Shown piece by piece: positions 35,795-46,046 of a stretch of DNA of 64,000 nt; position 1 is the stretch's first letter, and each line of letters starts with the position of its first letter. The stretch spans positions 186,001 to 250,000 of the forward strand of contig CALDCB010000012.1 of the NCBI GenBank assembly GCA_937937585.1. The letters are read 5' to 3'. Origin of the DNA: an uncultured Coriobacteriaceae bacterium (GTDB lineage: Bacteria > Actinomycetota > Coriobacteriia > Coriobacteriales > Eggerthellaceae). A model generated the notes under the pieces. It saw nothing but the letters and a program-made list of their open reading frames with translations, did not search any database and was not told where the DNA came from. A program made the translations under genes and the position numbers.

Positions 35795-37900
35795 ATGCTT
35801 AGATCGAAGGGTTTGAGCGATAAGGTGCTTTTGCTGGGCATCGACGGCATGGATCCGAAGTTCACCAAGCGCATGCTCAAAGAGGGCTACATGCCCAATA
35901 CTCAGAAGCTCATCGACAAGGGTGCTGCTCGTGAGGACCTTATGCTGCTTGGCGGCATCCCCACGGTTACCCCGCCGATGTGGACCACGCTCGCCACGGG
36001 CGCCACGCCCATGACGCATGGTGTTGAGGACTTCAACATCACCAAGAAGGGCGAGCTGGACATCAACTTCGCCGGCATCTACTCCAACAACGTCAAGGCT
36101 GAGCCGCTGTGGAACATTACCGCTGAAGCCGGCAAAAAGACGCTTGTTTGGCACTGGCCCGGCGGCGCTTGGCCTCCGACCAGCGACAACCCCAACCTCA
36201 TGGTCGTCGACGGCACCAGCCCGGGAGCTTTGGGCTTCGGCTACGCCATGCGCGACATGGAGGGCGTCGTTTTCGCCAGCGATAAGGTTCCCGCAACCAA
36301 GTTCTACTACAGCGCTGCCAACGACACCGATGAGCTCGTCGGCGACGAGAAGATCAAGAGCTACAAGAGCTCGCGCGTCAAGCCGCCGCATCATCAGGAT
36401 TACTGGGACGAGCTTATCGCCCAGTTCATCGACGAGGTCGGCGACTTCCAGGGCTTCAAGCCTGACACCCCTGGTCTGAACTACCGCACCGAGGTTCTTC
36501 TTGGAAACCGTTCTCAGATGGACGACCTGCACAAGTATCCCAAGAACATTACCATGTCCACCATTACCGAGCCGGAAGGCTGGGGCTTCGAGGTTCCCGA
36601 GGGCGCCAAGGAAATCACCTGGTTCAAGGTTATGGGCCACATGCCCGCACCTTGCCTGATCTTGAAGAACGATGAGGGCATTTACGATCGTCTTGCTATC
36701 TACAACACCAAGCAGGTCGATCAGCCTATGGTCGTCCTCGAGAAGGATGTTTACACCGCTAACGTTCCGGACATGAGTCCCACTCGCGATGGTTCGCTTG
36801 AGCATGTCGTTCGCAACATGCGCCTGCTTGATCTTGCCGAGGATGGCAGCAAGCTTCGCCTGTGGTACTCTGCCGCGTTCAGCGCCGACGACAACCGCCC
36901 GTGGTACCCGCAGTGGATCTTCGATGAGTGCACCAAGAAGTTCGGTCCTCCGGTCCCCACGGGCCAGATCGCCAATGACTACCGCATCATGAACGACTGC
37001 AACCTTGAGATGTGGCGTCAGGCTGGCAAGTGGCAGTCCGACTGCTTGAACTACATGATCAAGGAGCACGGCGTCGAGGTCATCTTCAGCCACTATCACC
37101 TGGTTGACATGTCCGGCCACACCTACATGAACGTCATGAAGGAGCGCTACGACAGCCGTTACACTGAGGAAGAGATTTATCAGTGCGCTGTCGGCACGTA
37201 CAAGGCTTGCGATGAGTACATCGGCGAGTTCCTGCATCTGCTTGACGAGGGTTGGACCATCCTCCTGTTCTCCGACCACGGCTTGGTTTCCCGCAACGAG
37301 GATTTCGATCCGCTGATCGGCGACAACTACGGCGTCAACGCCGGCGTTATGTGCGAGCTTGGTTACACGGTCATGAAGAAGGACAAGTACCAGCAGGACA
37401 CCGGCGACATCGATTGGGAGAAGACCCGCGCTATCCAGATGGGCGGCAACTCGATCTTCATCAACTTGAAGGGCCGCGACCGTCACGGCATCGTCGATCC
37501 CGCCGACAAGTACGAGCTGGAAGAGCAGATCATCTCCGACCTGTACAGCTACCGTGATCCGTTCACCAACCACCGCGTCGTTGAGTTCGCATTCCACCAG
37601 AAGGACGCCAAGCTTCTTGGCTTGGGCGGACCTCACACCGGTGCCGACATCGTCTTCTGCGTGAACGAGAATTACGTTTACGACCATGGCGAGTCGCTGT
37701 CCACCGCCGAGGGTGCTCAGGACACCTCGACCTCCCCGATCTTCGTCGCTGCTGGCGCCGGCATCAAGGAAGGCTTCGAGATGCAGCTGTATCCTCGCGA
37801 GGTTGACGTCGCTCCTACGGCAGCTGCCCTGCTTGGCGTTCGCTTCCCCGCTCAGTGCGAAGGCGCGCCTGCTTACAGCATCCTTACCGAGGAGCTGTAA
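35795..37900 (+). CDS. AP5: alkaline-phosphatase-superfamily phosphodiesterase
   Basis: 701 residues, very close to AP4. Metal Asp17 in LLLGIDGMDP, probable nucleophile Thr64/65 in TPPMWTTLATG (aligned with the YTxxTG of nucleotide pyrophosphatases), FSHYHLVDMSGH, LFSDHGLV and YDHGESLSTAEG, then REVDVAPTAAALLGVRFPAQ. All expected metal positions are present, so it should be active. Start ATG 35795 follows GGGAGGG by five bases; the upstream in-frame ATG 35759 has no ribosome site. It is a single-gene unit under the divergent TetR gene, closed by a strong terminator. Confidence 0.84.
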   Translation: MLRSKGLSDKVLLLGIDGMDPKFTKRMLKEGYMPNTQKLIDKGAAREDLMLLGGIPTVTPPMWTTLATGATPMTHGVEDFNITKKGELDINFAGIYSNNVKAEPLWNITAEAGKKTLVWHWPGGAWPPTSDNPNLMVVDGTSPGALGFGYAMRDMEGVVFASDKVPATKFYYSAANDTDELVGDEKIKSYKSSRVKPPHHQDYWDELIAQFIDEVGDFQGFKPDTPGLNYRTEVLLGNRSQMDDLHKYPKNITMSTITEPEGWGFEVPEGAKEITWFKVMGHMPAPCLILKNDEGIYDRLAIYNTKQVDQPMVVLEKDVYTANVPDMSPTRDGSLEHVVRNMRLLDLAEDGSKLRLWYSAAFSADDNRPWYPQWIFDECTKKFGPPVPTGQIANDYRIMNDCNLEMWRQAGKWQSDCLNYMIKEHGVEVIFSHYHLVDMSGHTYMNVMKERYDSRYTEEEIYQCAVGTYKACDEYIGEFLHLLDEGWTILLFSDHGLVSRNEDFDPLIGDNYGVNAGVMCELGYTVMKKDKYQQDTGDIDWEKTRAIQMGGNSIFINLKGRDRHGIVDPADKYELEEQIISDLYSYRDPFTNHRVVEFAFHQKDAKLLGLGGPHTGADIVFCVNENYVYDHGESLSTAEGAQDTSTSPIFVAAGAGIKEGFEMQLYPREVDVAPTAAALLGVRFPAQCEGAPAYSILTEEL

Positions 37901-37924
37901 AGCCAAGCGATTGGCAAACGTGCT

Positions 37925-37958
37925 CGAAGGGCCGCCGAATGGCGGCCCTTCGTTTTTT
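37925..37958 (+). terminator. Terminator after AP5
   Basis: CGAAGGGCCGCC (37925-37936), loop GAAT, GGCGGCCCTTCG (37941-37952), then six T. Confidence 0.93.
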
Positions 37959-37998
37959 GCGCTAACGGGGAGAATCGCATGGGCGCCCCGCCGTGAGA

Positions 37999-38057
37999 GG
38001 CGGGCGGGATCGCGCGGATAGCGTTCTGAGGTGGCGGGCGGGATCGCGCGGATAGCG
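37999..38057. repeat. 25-bp direct repeat, period 34
   Basis: Identical 25-bp units lie at 37999-38023 and 38033-38057; each contains GGCGGGCGGGATCGCGC and ends GATAGCG. They are in the 295-nt gap between AP5 and the histidine kinase, which holds no gene. Confidence 0.75.
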
Positions 38058-38119
38058 CCGTGAAGTAGCGGGGCCGTTGTTGCAGTGAGGCCGCCTCGAG
38101 CCGTGCGAATGGCGCCTTC

Positions 38120-38161
38120 AAAAAGAAACGGGCTGCAGGAAGATGATCACTGCAGCCCGTT
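38120..38161 (-). terminator. Terminator of the two-component operon
   Basis: AACGGGCTGCAG (38127-38138) pairs with CTGCAGCCCGTT (38150-38161). The minus strand continues TCTTTTT. Confidence 0.85.
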
Positions 38162-38195
38162 CACATGTTCTTCCCGCGCGCTGTTGGCAGCTGCC

Positions 38196-39392
38196 CTAGT
38201 CGCAGGGGAGCGTCACAATGAAGGTCGAGCCGTTGCCCAGGGCGCTTTTCACACGGATGGTGCCGCCGTGTAGATCGACGATTCGCTTGCAAAGAGCAAG
38301 TCCAAGTCCGTTTCCCTCCTGCGCGTGCGATGTGTCGCCCTGATAAAAGCGCTCGAACAGGTGCGCGCGCGTCGTTTCGTCCATGCCGCAACCGTTATCG
38401 GAGATGGTGCAGGTTACCGTGCGGTTTTTTGCGTCTTGCGTGGTTTTGAGCGAAACGTCGATGCGGCCGTTTTCCGGCGTGAATTTGACGGCGTTTTGCA
38501 AGATGTTTGTCCAAAGCTGACTAAGATAGTCGGCATTCCCAACCAGTTCCGCCTCGTCGATGTCGACGTTGATGGCGATACTCTTCTCGTCGGCATTCGG
38601 CTCGACAATGGCAATGCTGCGGCGAAGTCCCTCGGCCACGTCAACGGTGCCGATGTTCGTCAGGATGCTTGACGACTCCATGCGCGATAAGTTCAGAATG
38701 TCCTCGGACAAGTTCGAGAGCCGTTTCGATTCGTCGATAATGATATCCAAGTATTCTTTGCGCTCCTCTTCGGAAAGGTTCTGGTCGCGAAGCAGCTGCG
38801 CGAAACCGCTGATCGAGGCGATGGGCGTGCGAAACTCGTGCGAGAAGTCGCTGATGAAGTTGGCGCGCATAATCTCGATGCCCGACAGCTCTTCAGCGGC
38901 TTTGTTGAACGACTTGGTAAACTGCTTCGCCTCATTGATCTCGATTCGCTCGTTTGGGGGCATGCGAATCGAGAAGTCGCCTTTCGCCAGTTCTCCCATG
39001 TGCCAGGTCATGTTGCGCATGGGCTTGACGATGGTACGCTCAATGGCAACGGAAATCACGACGGCAAGCAGAAGCGACAACAGCGCGATCATGCTCATGC
39101 TTGAACGGGGGAGGACAAGGAACGTCTCGCTGCCTACAGCGCTTAACTCGAACGGCTCGCCGCCCAGGAACGACGCGGCGGTCAGCACGATCATGATGAA
39201 CGCTTCAAGGATAAGCGTGAAAATGCCGATCATCGCCATGCCGCGAATGCGCTTGGGATGGGGGCTTTGTAACTGGGTGCGTCGGGGTGCGGGCTCTGTG
39301 GCGTCGGGCAGGTTGTTTTCAGTCGCTTTTAGAGCGTCGATGGCGGCTTCAAGCGCGTCGATTGTTGCCTGGGTGTCGGGCTTGGCTCCCAT
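38196..39392 (-). CDS. Sensor histidine kinase
   Basis: 398 residues. Two transmembrane helices (IGIFTLILEAFIMIVLTAA near 60 and SMIALLSLLLAVVISVAI near 105) bracket only about 25 extracytoplasmic residues, so the sensed signal may be in the membrane or cytoplasm. A HAMP-like linker follows. The DHp motif is FSHEFRTPIASISGFAQLL (phosphorylated His), the N box LQNAVKFTPENG, the G1 box DNGCGM and the G2 box GNGLGLALCK. ATG 39392 lies one base after the response-regulator stop. Confidence 0.92.
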   Translation of the reverse strand: MGAKPDTQATIDALEAAIDALKATENNLPDATEPAPRRTQLQSPHPKRIRGMAMIGIFTLILEAFIMIVLTAASFLGGEPFELSAVGSETFLVLPRSSMSMIALLSLLLAVVISVAIERTIVKPMRNMTWHMGELAKGDFSIRMPPNERIEINEAKQFTKSFNKAAEELSGIEIMRANFISDFSHEFRTPIASISGFAQLLRDQNLSEEERKEYLDIIIDESKRLSNLSEDILNLSRMESSSILTNIGTVDVAEGLRRSIAIVEPNADEKSIAINVDIDEAELVGNADYLSQLWTNILQNAVKFTPENGRIDVSLKTTQDAKNRTVTCTISDNGCGMDETTRAHLFERFYQGDTSHAQEGNGLGLALCKRIVDLHGGTIRVKSALGNGSTFIVTLPCD

Positions 39393-39393
39393 G

Positions 39394-40074
39394 TTACTCG
39401 CTTTCGTTGACAACGGCGCGGTATCCAAGGCCGCGTACGGTTTGAATCTCGAAGTCGCCCCAATCGGCGAAGCGGGTGCGCAGGCGGTTGATATGGACGT
39501 TCACCGTGCTTTCGGCGCTGTCGGTATCCCAACCCCACACGTCGTCCAGCAGCTGAGCGCGCGTGAAAGTGCGTCCCGGGTTGGCCAGCAGTTTGAATAG
39601 CAACTGGAATTCCTTGGGTGGAAGCTCTTCGCGAGCATGCCCACGCACGACTGAGTAATCGGTTTCGTCAAGGACGGTTGCGCCGATGGTTATGCGCTTT
39701 TCGTCGAAGACGTTCGCGCGGCGCAACAAGGCCTTCACGCGAAGAACCAGCTCCTGCATGTCTGCGGGCTTGGTGAGATAATCGTCGGCCCCGGCGATGA
39801 ACCCAGCGCGCTTGTCCTGCTGTTCAAGGCGGGCTGTCAGCATGAGGATGGGCTGATCGTATCCGTTGGCGCGCATAGTGCGAACCAGTTCGAAACCGTC
39901 GACTTTCGGCATCATGACGTCGCTGATAACCAGGTCGATGTGCGTTTTCTCAAGCGCCTCAAGCGCTGCAGCGCCGTCGGCGACCGAAACCGGTTCGTAT
40001 CCGGCGTGGCGCAGCACAGCGCAGATAAGCTTGTTCGCGTTTTTGTCGTCTTCGGCAATCAAAATGGTGACCAT
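39394..40074 (-). CDS. OmpR-family response regulator
   Basis: 226 residues. The receiver domain has IAEDDKNA acidic residues, the phospho-acceptor Asp in DLVISDVMMPKVDG and the switch Lys in YLTKPADMQEL. The C-terminal winged helix has ELPPKEFQLLFKLLANPGR, then FTRAQLLDDVWG, TVNVHINRLRTRF and VRGLGYRA, typical of OmpR/PhoB. GGAGACC precedes ATG 40074 on the minus strand. It is the first gene of the pair, with a period-11 direct repeat over its own -35 position (40179-40198). Confidence 0.94.
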   Translation of the reverse strand: MVTILIAEDDKNANKLICAVLRHAGYEPVSVADGAAALEALEKTHIDLVISDVMMPKVDGFELVRTMRANGYDQPILMLTARLEQQDKRAGFIAGADDYLTKPADMQELVLRVKALLRRANVFDEKRITIGATVLDETDYSVVRGHAREELPPKEFQLLFKLLANPGRTFTRAQLLDDVWGWDTDSAESTVNVHINRLRTRFADWGDFEIQTVRGLGYRAVVNESE

Positions 40075-40166
40075 GCGGGTCTCCTTCGGTCGATCGACTG
40101 GTTGGCGTTTGACTGGTGTTGTGCCAAAACAGGTGTTTTGCGCGGGCCGTCAAACGCATTGCGTTC

Positions 40167-40198
40167 AGTATACCGTCGAAGATAAACGCAAGATAAAC
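40167..40198 (-). promoter_or_regulatory. Promoter and direct repeat of the two-component operon
   Basis: On the minus strand a TATACT -10 box (40172-40167) is preceded by two copies of GTTTATCTT (plus-strand positions 40179-40187 and 40190-40198) with an 11-bp period. That is the usual arrangement for a dimer of an OmpR-type regulator acting at or near the -35. It suggests positive autoregulation. Confidence 0.6.
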
Positions 40199-40314
40199 TC
40201 GCAGGTGGAAAGCTTGTTTTTTGATGATCGCGCGCTGGTTGAATTGAGGTAAAACGACGTTGGCTTGCGATGGTCACTTAAGTTTTATTAGCCGAATGCC
40301 TTGCTTCTGGCATG

Positions 40315-40356
40315 TCTAAGAAACGACGAACCCCGACGAATGCTCGTCGGGGTTCG
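40315..40356 (-). terminator. Terminator of the small DUF4177-like gene
   Basis: CGAACCCCGACGA (40327-40339) pairs with TCGTCGGGGTTCG (40344-40356). The minus strand continues TCGTTTCTT. Confidence 0.8.
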
Positions 40357-40448
40357 ATCGGAGCCCGCTCGCTGAAGGGGAAGGGCGCGAACGGTTGATT
40401 GTTACGGCGATGGGAGGTGCCGCGGGTGGCATGCTGGGCCTAATGGGG

Positions 40449-40709
40449 TTAGTGCATTGCGGCAAGAGTGCGGCGAGCTGCGGTTGCTGCGACGGAGAAG
40501 GCATCGCGGTTGTGCTGCTTCATGTTGATGATGCGACCGCGGTTGACCTGTTTCTGTTCGCGGCGGAAGCTCAGTGCAACCATAGCCTTGCCGGCGTTCT
40601 TGGCCTCGACGGGCTCCCAGCCCATCAGTTCGAAAGCGTCTTTCGTGGTGGATTCGTCGCTGCGGGAGACGGTGATGGTCTTGTACTCGTAGGTGGTTTC
40701 GTTCGACAT
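40449..40709 (-). CDS. Small protein, possibly DUF4177-like
   Basis: 86 residues, basic C-terminus. The first part, YEYKTITVSRSDEST...ELMGWEPVEA, resembles the YEYK...GWE pattern of DUF4177 proteins, whose function is unknown. This assignment is tentative. AAGGACAC on the minus strand sits before ATG 40709. It is transcribed alone, and a terminator hairpin lies downstream. The 339-nt gap to the next gene holds GTTGACG/CGTCAAC arms at 40783-40789 and 40818-40824. Confidence 0.6.
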   Translation of the reverse strand: MSNETTYEYKTITVSRSDESTTKDAFELMGWEPVEAKNAGKAMVALSFRREQKQVNRGRIINMKQHNRDAFSVAATAARRTLAAMH

Positions 40710-40998
40710 GATGTGTCCTTTCGCCATCTTGCTCGGTTTCCCGGGCAAGTCCTTTAAAAACTGTTTCGGCTTTCATCTTGCCGTTGACGTTATCTTCGCT
40801 GCGGAAGGTGAACTGCTCGTCAACGTTAGATGAACGGGTTGGTTTATGTTTCGGCAAGGGTTTGCGGGCGTTATTCGCAGGGGTATGGCTTCTTAGTCTT
40901 GCCTTGATCGCCTAAATACTCGCGATTCCCGCATTGGTTTCCTTACTGCAGTAATATAATTATACGAGGAGAGGAACCAATCAATAGGCAATTTACTT

Positions 40999-41024
40999 CC
41001 AATAGTAAGATAACTGACTATTGG
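40999..41024. promoter_or_regulatory. Inverted repeat before the second TetR gene
   Basis: CCAATAGT (40999-41006) and ACTATTGG (41017-41024) form a perfect 8-bp inverted repeat in AT-rich DNA, 25 nt before the start. It is a likely autoregulatory operator. Confidence 0.5.
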
Positions 41025-41048
41025 ATAATAAAATGTAAGGATGCCCCT

Positions 41049-41579
41049 ATGGATATGCGCGTGTTGAAAACCCGCCGAGCCATCAGGAATGCCCTAATCG
41101 AGCTGGCCGAGGAAAAAGACGTAGACAAAATCACGGTGAAGGAGCTGTGCGAGCGCGCTGAGATCAGCAAGCCGGCGTTTTACTCGCATTATGGGAACAT
41201 CTACGATGTGGTCGACGAGATCGAGAATGAAGTCGTGCAAAAGGTTTGCGACCAGATGGCGCATCGAAGCATCGACGATATCGCGCTTCCCGCCATGTTG
41301 CGTGAGCTGGGTGAGCAGGTATACCAAAACCCGCTTCGCAATGTCGTGAGGAGCGATGCGGAAAGCGGGGTGCTAGGACGCAAGTTCATCACGGCGTTCA
41401 TCGAGCAGCGTCAGATAACCATGCATGAAATAGGGAAGCGAAGGGATTTTTTGGCCATTGCCTTCGCGTTCGATGGTCTTATGTCGATAATGCAGCGAAT
41501 GAGCCAAGAACAGTTCGAAAGGTCGGTTGATGACCTGTCCGTGGTCATGCGCGCGGCCATCACGGCATTCGAGGATTAG
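41049..41579 (+). CDS. TetR/AcrR-family regulator
   Basis: 176 residues. The N-terminal HTH contains RRAIRNALIELAEEKDVDKI followed by TVKELCERAEISKPAFYSHY. The rest is a helical effector domain without recognisable ligand motifs. ATG 41049 has AAGG eight bases upstream; ATG 41055 is an alternative. It is convergent with the second thioredoxin-like gene, and its target is not evident beyond its own palindrome. Confidence 0.85.
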   Translation: MDMRVLKTRRAIRNALIELAEEKDVDKITVKELCERAEISKPAFYSHYGNIYDVVDEIENEVVQKVCDQMAHRSIDDIALPAMLRELGEQVYQNPLRNVVRSDAESGVLGRKFITAFIEQRQITMHEIGKRRDFLAIAFAFDGLMSIMQRMSQEQFERSVDDLSVVMRAAITAFED

Positions 41580-41630
41580 CCGCCCGATCTGCCAGCGTTT
41601 CGCACATCGTCCAACCTGCATCTGGACATG

Positions 41631-41668
41631 AAAATGCCCCGGCTCTGGGAGAAAGTGAGAGCCGGGGC
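41631..41668 (-). terminator. Terminator of the second thioredoxin-like gene
   Basis: GCCCCGGCTCT (41636-41646) pairs with AGAGCCGGGGC (41658-41668). The minus strand continues ATTTTC. Confidence 0.85.
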
Positions 41669-41710
41669 GGGTAGGAAAAGGTTTTGCGTCTTGACTGACG
41701 CGAAAGGCTG

Positions 41711-42034
41711 TTAGCCGATGATCTCTTCGATCTTCTCTTCGTACTCCTCGATGGGATGATCGCCAGCAAGCTTGCCAAGGAACTCGCCATCGTTGAAGAA
41801 CAGAACCTGCGGAACGCCCTTCAGGGAGAAGCGGGAGATCATGCCGGGCTCTTCCTCGACGTCGACCTCGTAGAAGCTGAACTTGCCCTCGTACTGAGAG
41901 TCCTCGGAAAGCTCCTCGATCTTGGGGTGAACCTGCTGGCACACGTGGCAGGATTGACGGCTGAAGATGACCAGGCAGGGCTCGCCGTCGTCGTAGATGA
42001 TTTCTTCAAAGCTTGGTCCATCAAGTTTCTTCAT
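41711..42034 (-). CDS. Thioredoxin-family protein, CHVC active site (copy 2)
   Basis: 107 residues, the same length as copy 1 (17182-17505) and close to it along the whole sequence. The active site is SRQSCHVC, the cis-proline loop KGVPQVLFF, and the acidic end HPIEEYEEKIEE. GAGGTCAGTATC on the minus strand precedes ATG 42034; the longer upstream frame has no homologous content. It is a stand-alone unit. The 375-nt gap upstream holds an 11-bp tandem repeat and the promoter of the next operon. Confidence 0.85.
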   Translation of the reverse strand: MKKLDGPSFEEIIYDDGEPCLVIFSRQSCHVCQQVHPKIEELSEDSQYEGKFSFYEVDVEEEPGMISRFSLKGVPQVLFFNDGEFLGKLAGDHPIEEYEEKIEEIIG

Positions 42035-42244
42035 GATACTGACCTCTCCTCGAAATGGGTAAAACTCAACGTGATCAAAGAATATCAACCCCAAACTGAT
42101 GTGTCCATCAAATATAAGTTGATATGCAGCTGTCCACGTCAAGTTCGAATTGATGCACGGGCAGGTGAGAGCGTGAAACGGGCCTTCGGCCCACCGAAGC
42201 ACCCGATCGAGAAGCGAGACACGAGCAGCGGTGCTTTGCATGGC

Positions 42245-42271
42245 GAAACCCCGCCGAAACCCCGCCGAAAC
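42245..42271. repeat. Short tandem repeat, 11-bp unit
   Basis: GAAACCCCGCC occurs twice (42245-42255, 42256-42266), followed by a partial third copy GAAAC. Confidence 0.7.
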
Positions 42272-42332
42272 AGCGTTGCTCGAAAGCCCCTGCAAAGCGG
42301 CCGTTTATGCGCCATATCCGTGTAGTTGAGGT

Positions 42333-42367
42333 TTGACGATACCGCTTACGGGCTTATCTTCTATAAT
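42333..42367 (+). promoter_or_regulatory. Probable promoter of the carboxylase operon
   Basis: TTGACG at 42333-42338 has TATCTT (42355-42360) at a 16-nt spacing. A perfect TATAAT (42362-42367) lies slightly further. Either could be the -10. The start codon is about 43 nt downstream of TATAAT. Confidence 0.5.
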
Positions 42368-42409
42368 TCAAATCTCATTTGAAAACTTCTGCATTGAGGA
42401 GGTGCGTGC

Positions 42410-44304
<1,895 letters not shown>

Positions 44305-44305
<1 letters not shown>

Positions 44306-45657
44306 TGTTCAAGAAGATCCTTATCGCAAACCGTGGCGAGGTGGCGCTGCGCGTCATGCGCGCCGCTCGCGAGCTGGGTGTGAAAACGGTCGCCGTTTAC
44401 TCGACCGAGGATAAAGACACCTATCCCGTTAGCTACGCGGACGAGGCAGTGTGCATCGGTCCCGCTCCCGCTAACAAAAGCTACCTGGTCATGGCCAACA
44501 TCATCGCCGCTGCGAAGAACACCGGCGCCGAGGCTGTCCATCCCGGTTACGGCTTCCTGGCTGAAAACGCCGAATTCGCCCGCGCCTGCGCGGACAACGA
44601 CCTGGTCTTCATCGGCCCTTCGGCTGAGTGCATCGAGCGCATGGGCGATAAAAGCACCGCGCGCGAAACCATGAAGGCCTGCGGCGTTCCCACCGTTCCT
44701 GGTTCTGACGGCTGCATCGACACCGCCGCCGAGGCGAAGGAGTTCGCCGACCGCGTCGGTTACCCCGTGCTCATCAAGGCCACCGCTGGTGGCGGCGGCA
44801 AGGGCATGCGCGAGGTCCATAATCCCGAGGATCTTGAGTCTCAGTACATGGCTGCTCGTGCCGAGGCCGGCGCGGCGTTCGGCAACGACGGCGTCTACCT
44901 TGAGAAGCTGGTTCTGCGTCCTCGTCACGTCGAGATTCAGGTTCTTGCCGACGATTTCGGAAACAATGTGGCCCTGTGCGAGCGCGATTGCTCGGTTCAG
45001 CGTCGTCATCAGAAGCTCATCGAGGAGGCTCCTTCGCCGGTTCTCTCCGACGAGCTGCGGCGCTCCATGAGCGTTGCCGCGGCAAAGGCTGTTCGTGCGG
45101 TCGATTACCGTAACGCCGGCACGGTTGAGTTCCTGCTGGACGAGTCCGGCAAGTTCTACTTCATGGAGATGAACACCCGCGTGCAGGTCGAGCATCCTGT
45201 TTCCGAGGAGATCACCGGCACCGACATCATCAAAGAGCAGCTTCGCATTGCTTCGGGCGAGCCCATGAGCTGCGCTGACCGCGCTCCGTTCAAGCCGTTC
45301 GGCCATGCAATGGAGTTCCGTATCAATGCCGAGGATCCCGAACACGGTTTCCGTCCGTGCCCGGGCACCATCACCAAGTTCGTGCCGCCTTCGGGTCCTG
45401 GCGTGCGCGTGGAATGCTACGTTCAGTCGGGCACCAAGATCTCGCCGTACTACGACTCGCTGGTTGCCAAGCTCATCGTGCATGGCGCTAACCGCGAGGA
45501 GGCGCTTGCGCGTGGCCGTCGCGCCCTTGACGAGTTCGTCATCGAGGGCATTCAGACGACCATCCCGTTCCACAAGCGCGTCTTGGACAACGAGGTTTTC
45601 TGCGCTGGCGAAGCCACGACTGATTTCATTGAAACCCAGATGGGGGATCTGCTATGA
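44305..45657 (+). CDS. accC: Biotin carboxylase
   Basis: 450 residues, ATP-grasp enzyme that carboxylates carrier-bound biotin with bicarbonate. Marks: KILIANRGEVALRVMRA, GYGFLAENAEFA, ATAGGGGKGMREV (Gly-rich ATP loop), HVEIQVLADDFGN, ERDCSVQRRHQKLIEEAPSP, FYFMEMNTRVQVEHPV-like catalytic segment and GHAMEFRINAEDP. Its start overlaps the upstream stop by one base (TAATG), and its end overlaps the Asp23 gene by four. The partner carrier is the upstream fusion protein; it could also serve an acetyl-CoA carboxylase elsewhere. Confidence 0.95.
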
Positions 45658-46007
45658 GTGAATTGAACATCGATGGAATGACCCTTGCACCGGGCGTTGT
45701 CGAGACCATTGTCAACCTTGCCGTTTCCGATGTCGAAGGCGTTGCTGGCGTTGGCGTTCTGAACGCCGCAGGCCGTGGTATCCGCAACGTTCTTGGCGGC
45801 AAGCCGGCATTCCCGGGCATCGAGGTTTTCGTTGACGACGACGGCAAGCTGTGCGTTGGCATTCATATCGACGTCAAGTACGGCTCTGTCCTGCCCGATG
45901 TGGCCGAGAAGGTCCGTCAGGCTATTGCCGACGCCGTCGCCGTTCAGGTTGGCGTCACGGTTGGCGCCGTCGACGTCTACATCGACGGCGTTCAGTTTGA
46001 GAATTAA
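45654..46007 (+). CDS. Asp23/Gls24 family protein (YqhY-like)
   Basis: 117 residues. The Asp23/Gls24 domain is seen in LAPGVVETIVNLAVSDVEGV, FVDDDGKLCVGIHIDVKYG and the ending VGVTVGAVDVYIDGVQF. In Firmicutes the homologue lies between accC and nusB, as here, and has been linked to control of acetyl-CoA carboxylase activity; that role is only inferred for this organism. ATGA overlap with accC implies coupled translation. Confidence 0.9.
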   Translation: MSELNIDGMTLAPGVVETIVNLAVSDVEGVAGVGVLNAAGRGIRNVLGGKPAFPGIEVFVDDDGKLCVGIHIDVKYGSVLPDVAEKVRQAIADAVAVQVGVTVGAVDVYIDGVQFEN

Positions 46008-46046
46008 ATCTAAGCAAGTAAGAAGAGTGGGGGATTAGGGCGCCTT

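Noticed and set aside
37999..38057. CRISPR array
   Set aside because: Only two repeat units with a 9-nt gap and no cas genes; no array of regular spacers was seen anywhere in the window.
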